Part shown: positions 5,605 to 6,635 of the stretch, piece by piece | How the letters are laid out: each line of letters opens with the position of its first letter | Position numbering within the stretch: position 1 is the first letter of the stretch | From: JAAZHK01 sp964536075 | GTDB lineage: Bacteria; Bacillota_I; Bacilli_A; RF39; UBA660 | Reading direction: 5' to 3' | NCBI GenBank assembly: GCA_964536075.1 | Contig: CAZHWO010000033.1 | Span: 1 to 6,635, forward strand | Length of the DNA stretch: 6,635 nt | The notes under the pieces: generated by a model | Database searches by the model: none | What the model was told of the DNA's origin: nothing | The model's input: the letters and a program-made list of their open reading frames with translations, nothing else | Position numbers and translations under genes: made by a program

Positions 5605-6579
5605 ATGATACCAGAAAGATTAAAAAAAGGAGATACTATAAGAGTTATTGCCCCTTCAAGTAGCTTATCGCGAGTTAGTCCCGAAAATTTTGAGATTGCC
5701 AAAGAAAGATTTGAAAAATTAGGTTTAAAAGTAACGATATCAAATAATGCCTATAATATAGATGAATATAATTCATCATCTATAGATGACAGAGTTAAAG
5801 ATTTAAATGATGCCTTTGAAGATAAAGACGTTAAAATGATAATATGTGCTCTTGGAGGATACAATGTAGTTCAAATATTAGATCAAATTGATTATGCTTT
5901 AATTAAAAAAAATCCCAAGATTATCATTGGTTTTTCTGATAATACAGCACTACTTAACGCTATTTATAAGAAAACAGGACTTATAACCTATCTAGGGCCT
6001 AATTTTGCTGATTTTGCTATGAAATTAGGTTTTGATTATACTTTGGATTATTTTATCCAAGCTACTTTTAATAATAAAAACATTGAACTATTTGATTCTA
6101 AAGAATATAGTGATGATAAGTGGTATGCAAATCAGGACAATCGCATTTTTCTTCCTAATAGTGGCAGAAAAATGGTCCATAAAGGTCAGGCCAACGGAAT
6201 TATCATTGGGGGTAATTTATGTACTCTTCAATTACTTCAAGGAACTGAATTTATGCCGTCACTTGAAAAGGCAATTCTTTTCTTAGAAGATGATGATTTA
6301 GTAAAAACTTCCTTTGTTTTTGAATTTGATCGAAATCTTCATTCCTTAATGTTACAACCAGATTTTAACAAAATACAGGCTATAGTTATTGGCAGAATGC
6401 AATTAGCTGCCGAACTATCAACCAACGATTTAGAAAAATTATTGAAATCAAAAAGAGAATTTGAAAATATTCCGCTTATTATTAATATGGATTTTGGCCA
6501 TACAAAGCCCTTATTCACCATACCAATTGGTGCCGAGTGTGTTATTGAAGATGATAAAGTAACCTTTATTCAGGAATAA
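5605..6579 (+). CDS. S66-family serine peptidase (LD-carboxypeptidase / MccF-like)
   Basis: The ATG follows AAGGA (5591-5595) by 9 nt. The 324-residue product has the S66 layout: an N-terminal Rossmann-like domain opening with GDTIRVIAPSSS (9-20), a turn around CALGGYN (81-87), and the nucleophile motif IIGFSDNTALL (107-117) with Ser111. A C-terminal domain follows with GIIIGGNLCTL (198-208), LFLEDDD (225-231; Glu228 as the second triad residue) and DFGHTKP (296-302; His299). The Ser-Glu-His triad is therefore complete. Family members cleave the L,D-bond of tetrapeptide stems during cytoplasmic murein recycling (LdcA) or hydrolyse microcin C-type aminoacyl-nucleotide toxins (MccF). The sequence does not settle which activity applies here, although the length and the GNL/FLED region lean to the MccF-like branch. 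No signal peptide or membrane helix is visible, so it is cytoplasmic. No neighbour is a recycling or microcin gene, so the context does not help. Confidence 0.88.
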   Translation: MIPERLKKGDTIRVIAPSSSLSRVSPENFEIAKERFEKLGLKVTISNNAYNIDEYNSSSIDDRVKDLNDAFEDKDVKMIICALGGYNVVQILDQIDYALIKKNPKIIIGFSDNTALLNAIYKKTGLITYLGPNFADFAMKLGFDYTLDYFIQATFNNKNIELFDSKEYSDDKWYANQDNRIFLPNSGRKMVHKGQANGIIIGGNLCTLQLLQGTEFMPSLEKAILFLEDDDLVKTSFVFEFDRNLHSLMLQPDFNKIQAIVIGRMQLAAELSTNDLEKLLKSKREFENIPLIINMDFGHTKPLFTIPIGAECVIEDDKVTFIQE

Positions 6580-6590
6580 TAAAAATTTTA

Positions 6591-6625
6591 AGTATTTACA
6601 ATAAACTGTTATTGAGGATAATACT
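6591..6625 (+). promoter_or_regulatory. Two-part inverted repeat overlapping a possible promoter
   Basis: AGTATT (6591-6596) and CAATAA (6599-6604) are mirrored by TTATTG (6609-6614) and AATACT (6620-6625), giving two 6-bp stem blocks around a 4-nt loop ACTG. No T-tract follows, so it is not a clear terminator for the S66 gene. A TTTACA (6595-6600) and a GATAAT (6617-6622) at 16-nt spacing could be a promoter reading out of the window, in which case the repeat would be an operator. The gene it might serve is not visible. Confidence 0.35.
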
Positions 6626-6635
6626 AATTACTAGT

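Noticed and set aside
6032..6521. Open frames overlapping the S66 gene (+ strand 6032-6286 and - strand 6339-6521)
   Set aside because: Both overlap the conserved, triad-bearing S66 coding region in other frames and lack start signals or recognisable products.

Overview
The window is AT-rich chromosomal DNA (by eye around 30% GC). It looks like a low-GC Gram-positive bacterium of the Firmicutes, probably a Bacilli or Erysipelotrichia-like gut lineage. Support for this comes from an Obg GTPase with the C-terminal OCT extension seen in Firmicutes, strong purine-rich ribosome binding sites, intrinsic terminators with T-tracts, and a surface-protein tail of Gram-positive style. The code is the ordinary bacterial one: tryptophan is TGG and TGA terminates a full-length protein at 5514. 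All recognised genes lie on the + strand. The taxonomic call is an inference from style, not from a marker search.

Layout. 1-615 is the 3' end of a membrane-anchored surface protein, closed by an intrinsic terminator (614-642). 734-1045 is the 5' part of a dinD-like gene, broken by an in-frame TGA. 1219-2214 is an intact RhuM-family gene with its own promoter. 2339-2455 encodes the last ~38 residues of a DinD protein, in the same orientation. 2544-3269 (Cof-type HAD phosphatase) and 3284-4555 (obg) form an operon with its own promoter and terminator. 4665-5516 is a full-length KilA-N domain protein. 5605-6579 is an S66 serine peptidase of the LD-carboxypeptidase/MccF type. The right edge holds a possible promoter overlapped by an inverted repeat; its gene lies outside the window.

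Main observation. The two dinD pieces flank rhuM, so the region reads as one ancestral dinD gene whose middle (~130-150 codons) has been replaced by a ~1.3 kb segment carrying rhuM. Together with the KilA-N gene on the other side of HAD-obg, three genes of the BRO-N/KilA-N/RhuM accessory class lie within 4.8 kb around a core housekeeping operon. That is the signature of an accessory-gene insertion hotspot next to conserved genes.

How the genes work together. HAD and obg are probably co-transcribed (14-nt gap, no terminator between them). The other genes appear to be separate transcription units, and nothing in the sequence ties the accessory proteins to Obg functionally. No complete new multi-gene system is evident. 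The nested dinD/rhuM arrangement is the feature most worth following up.
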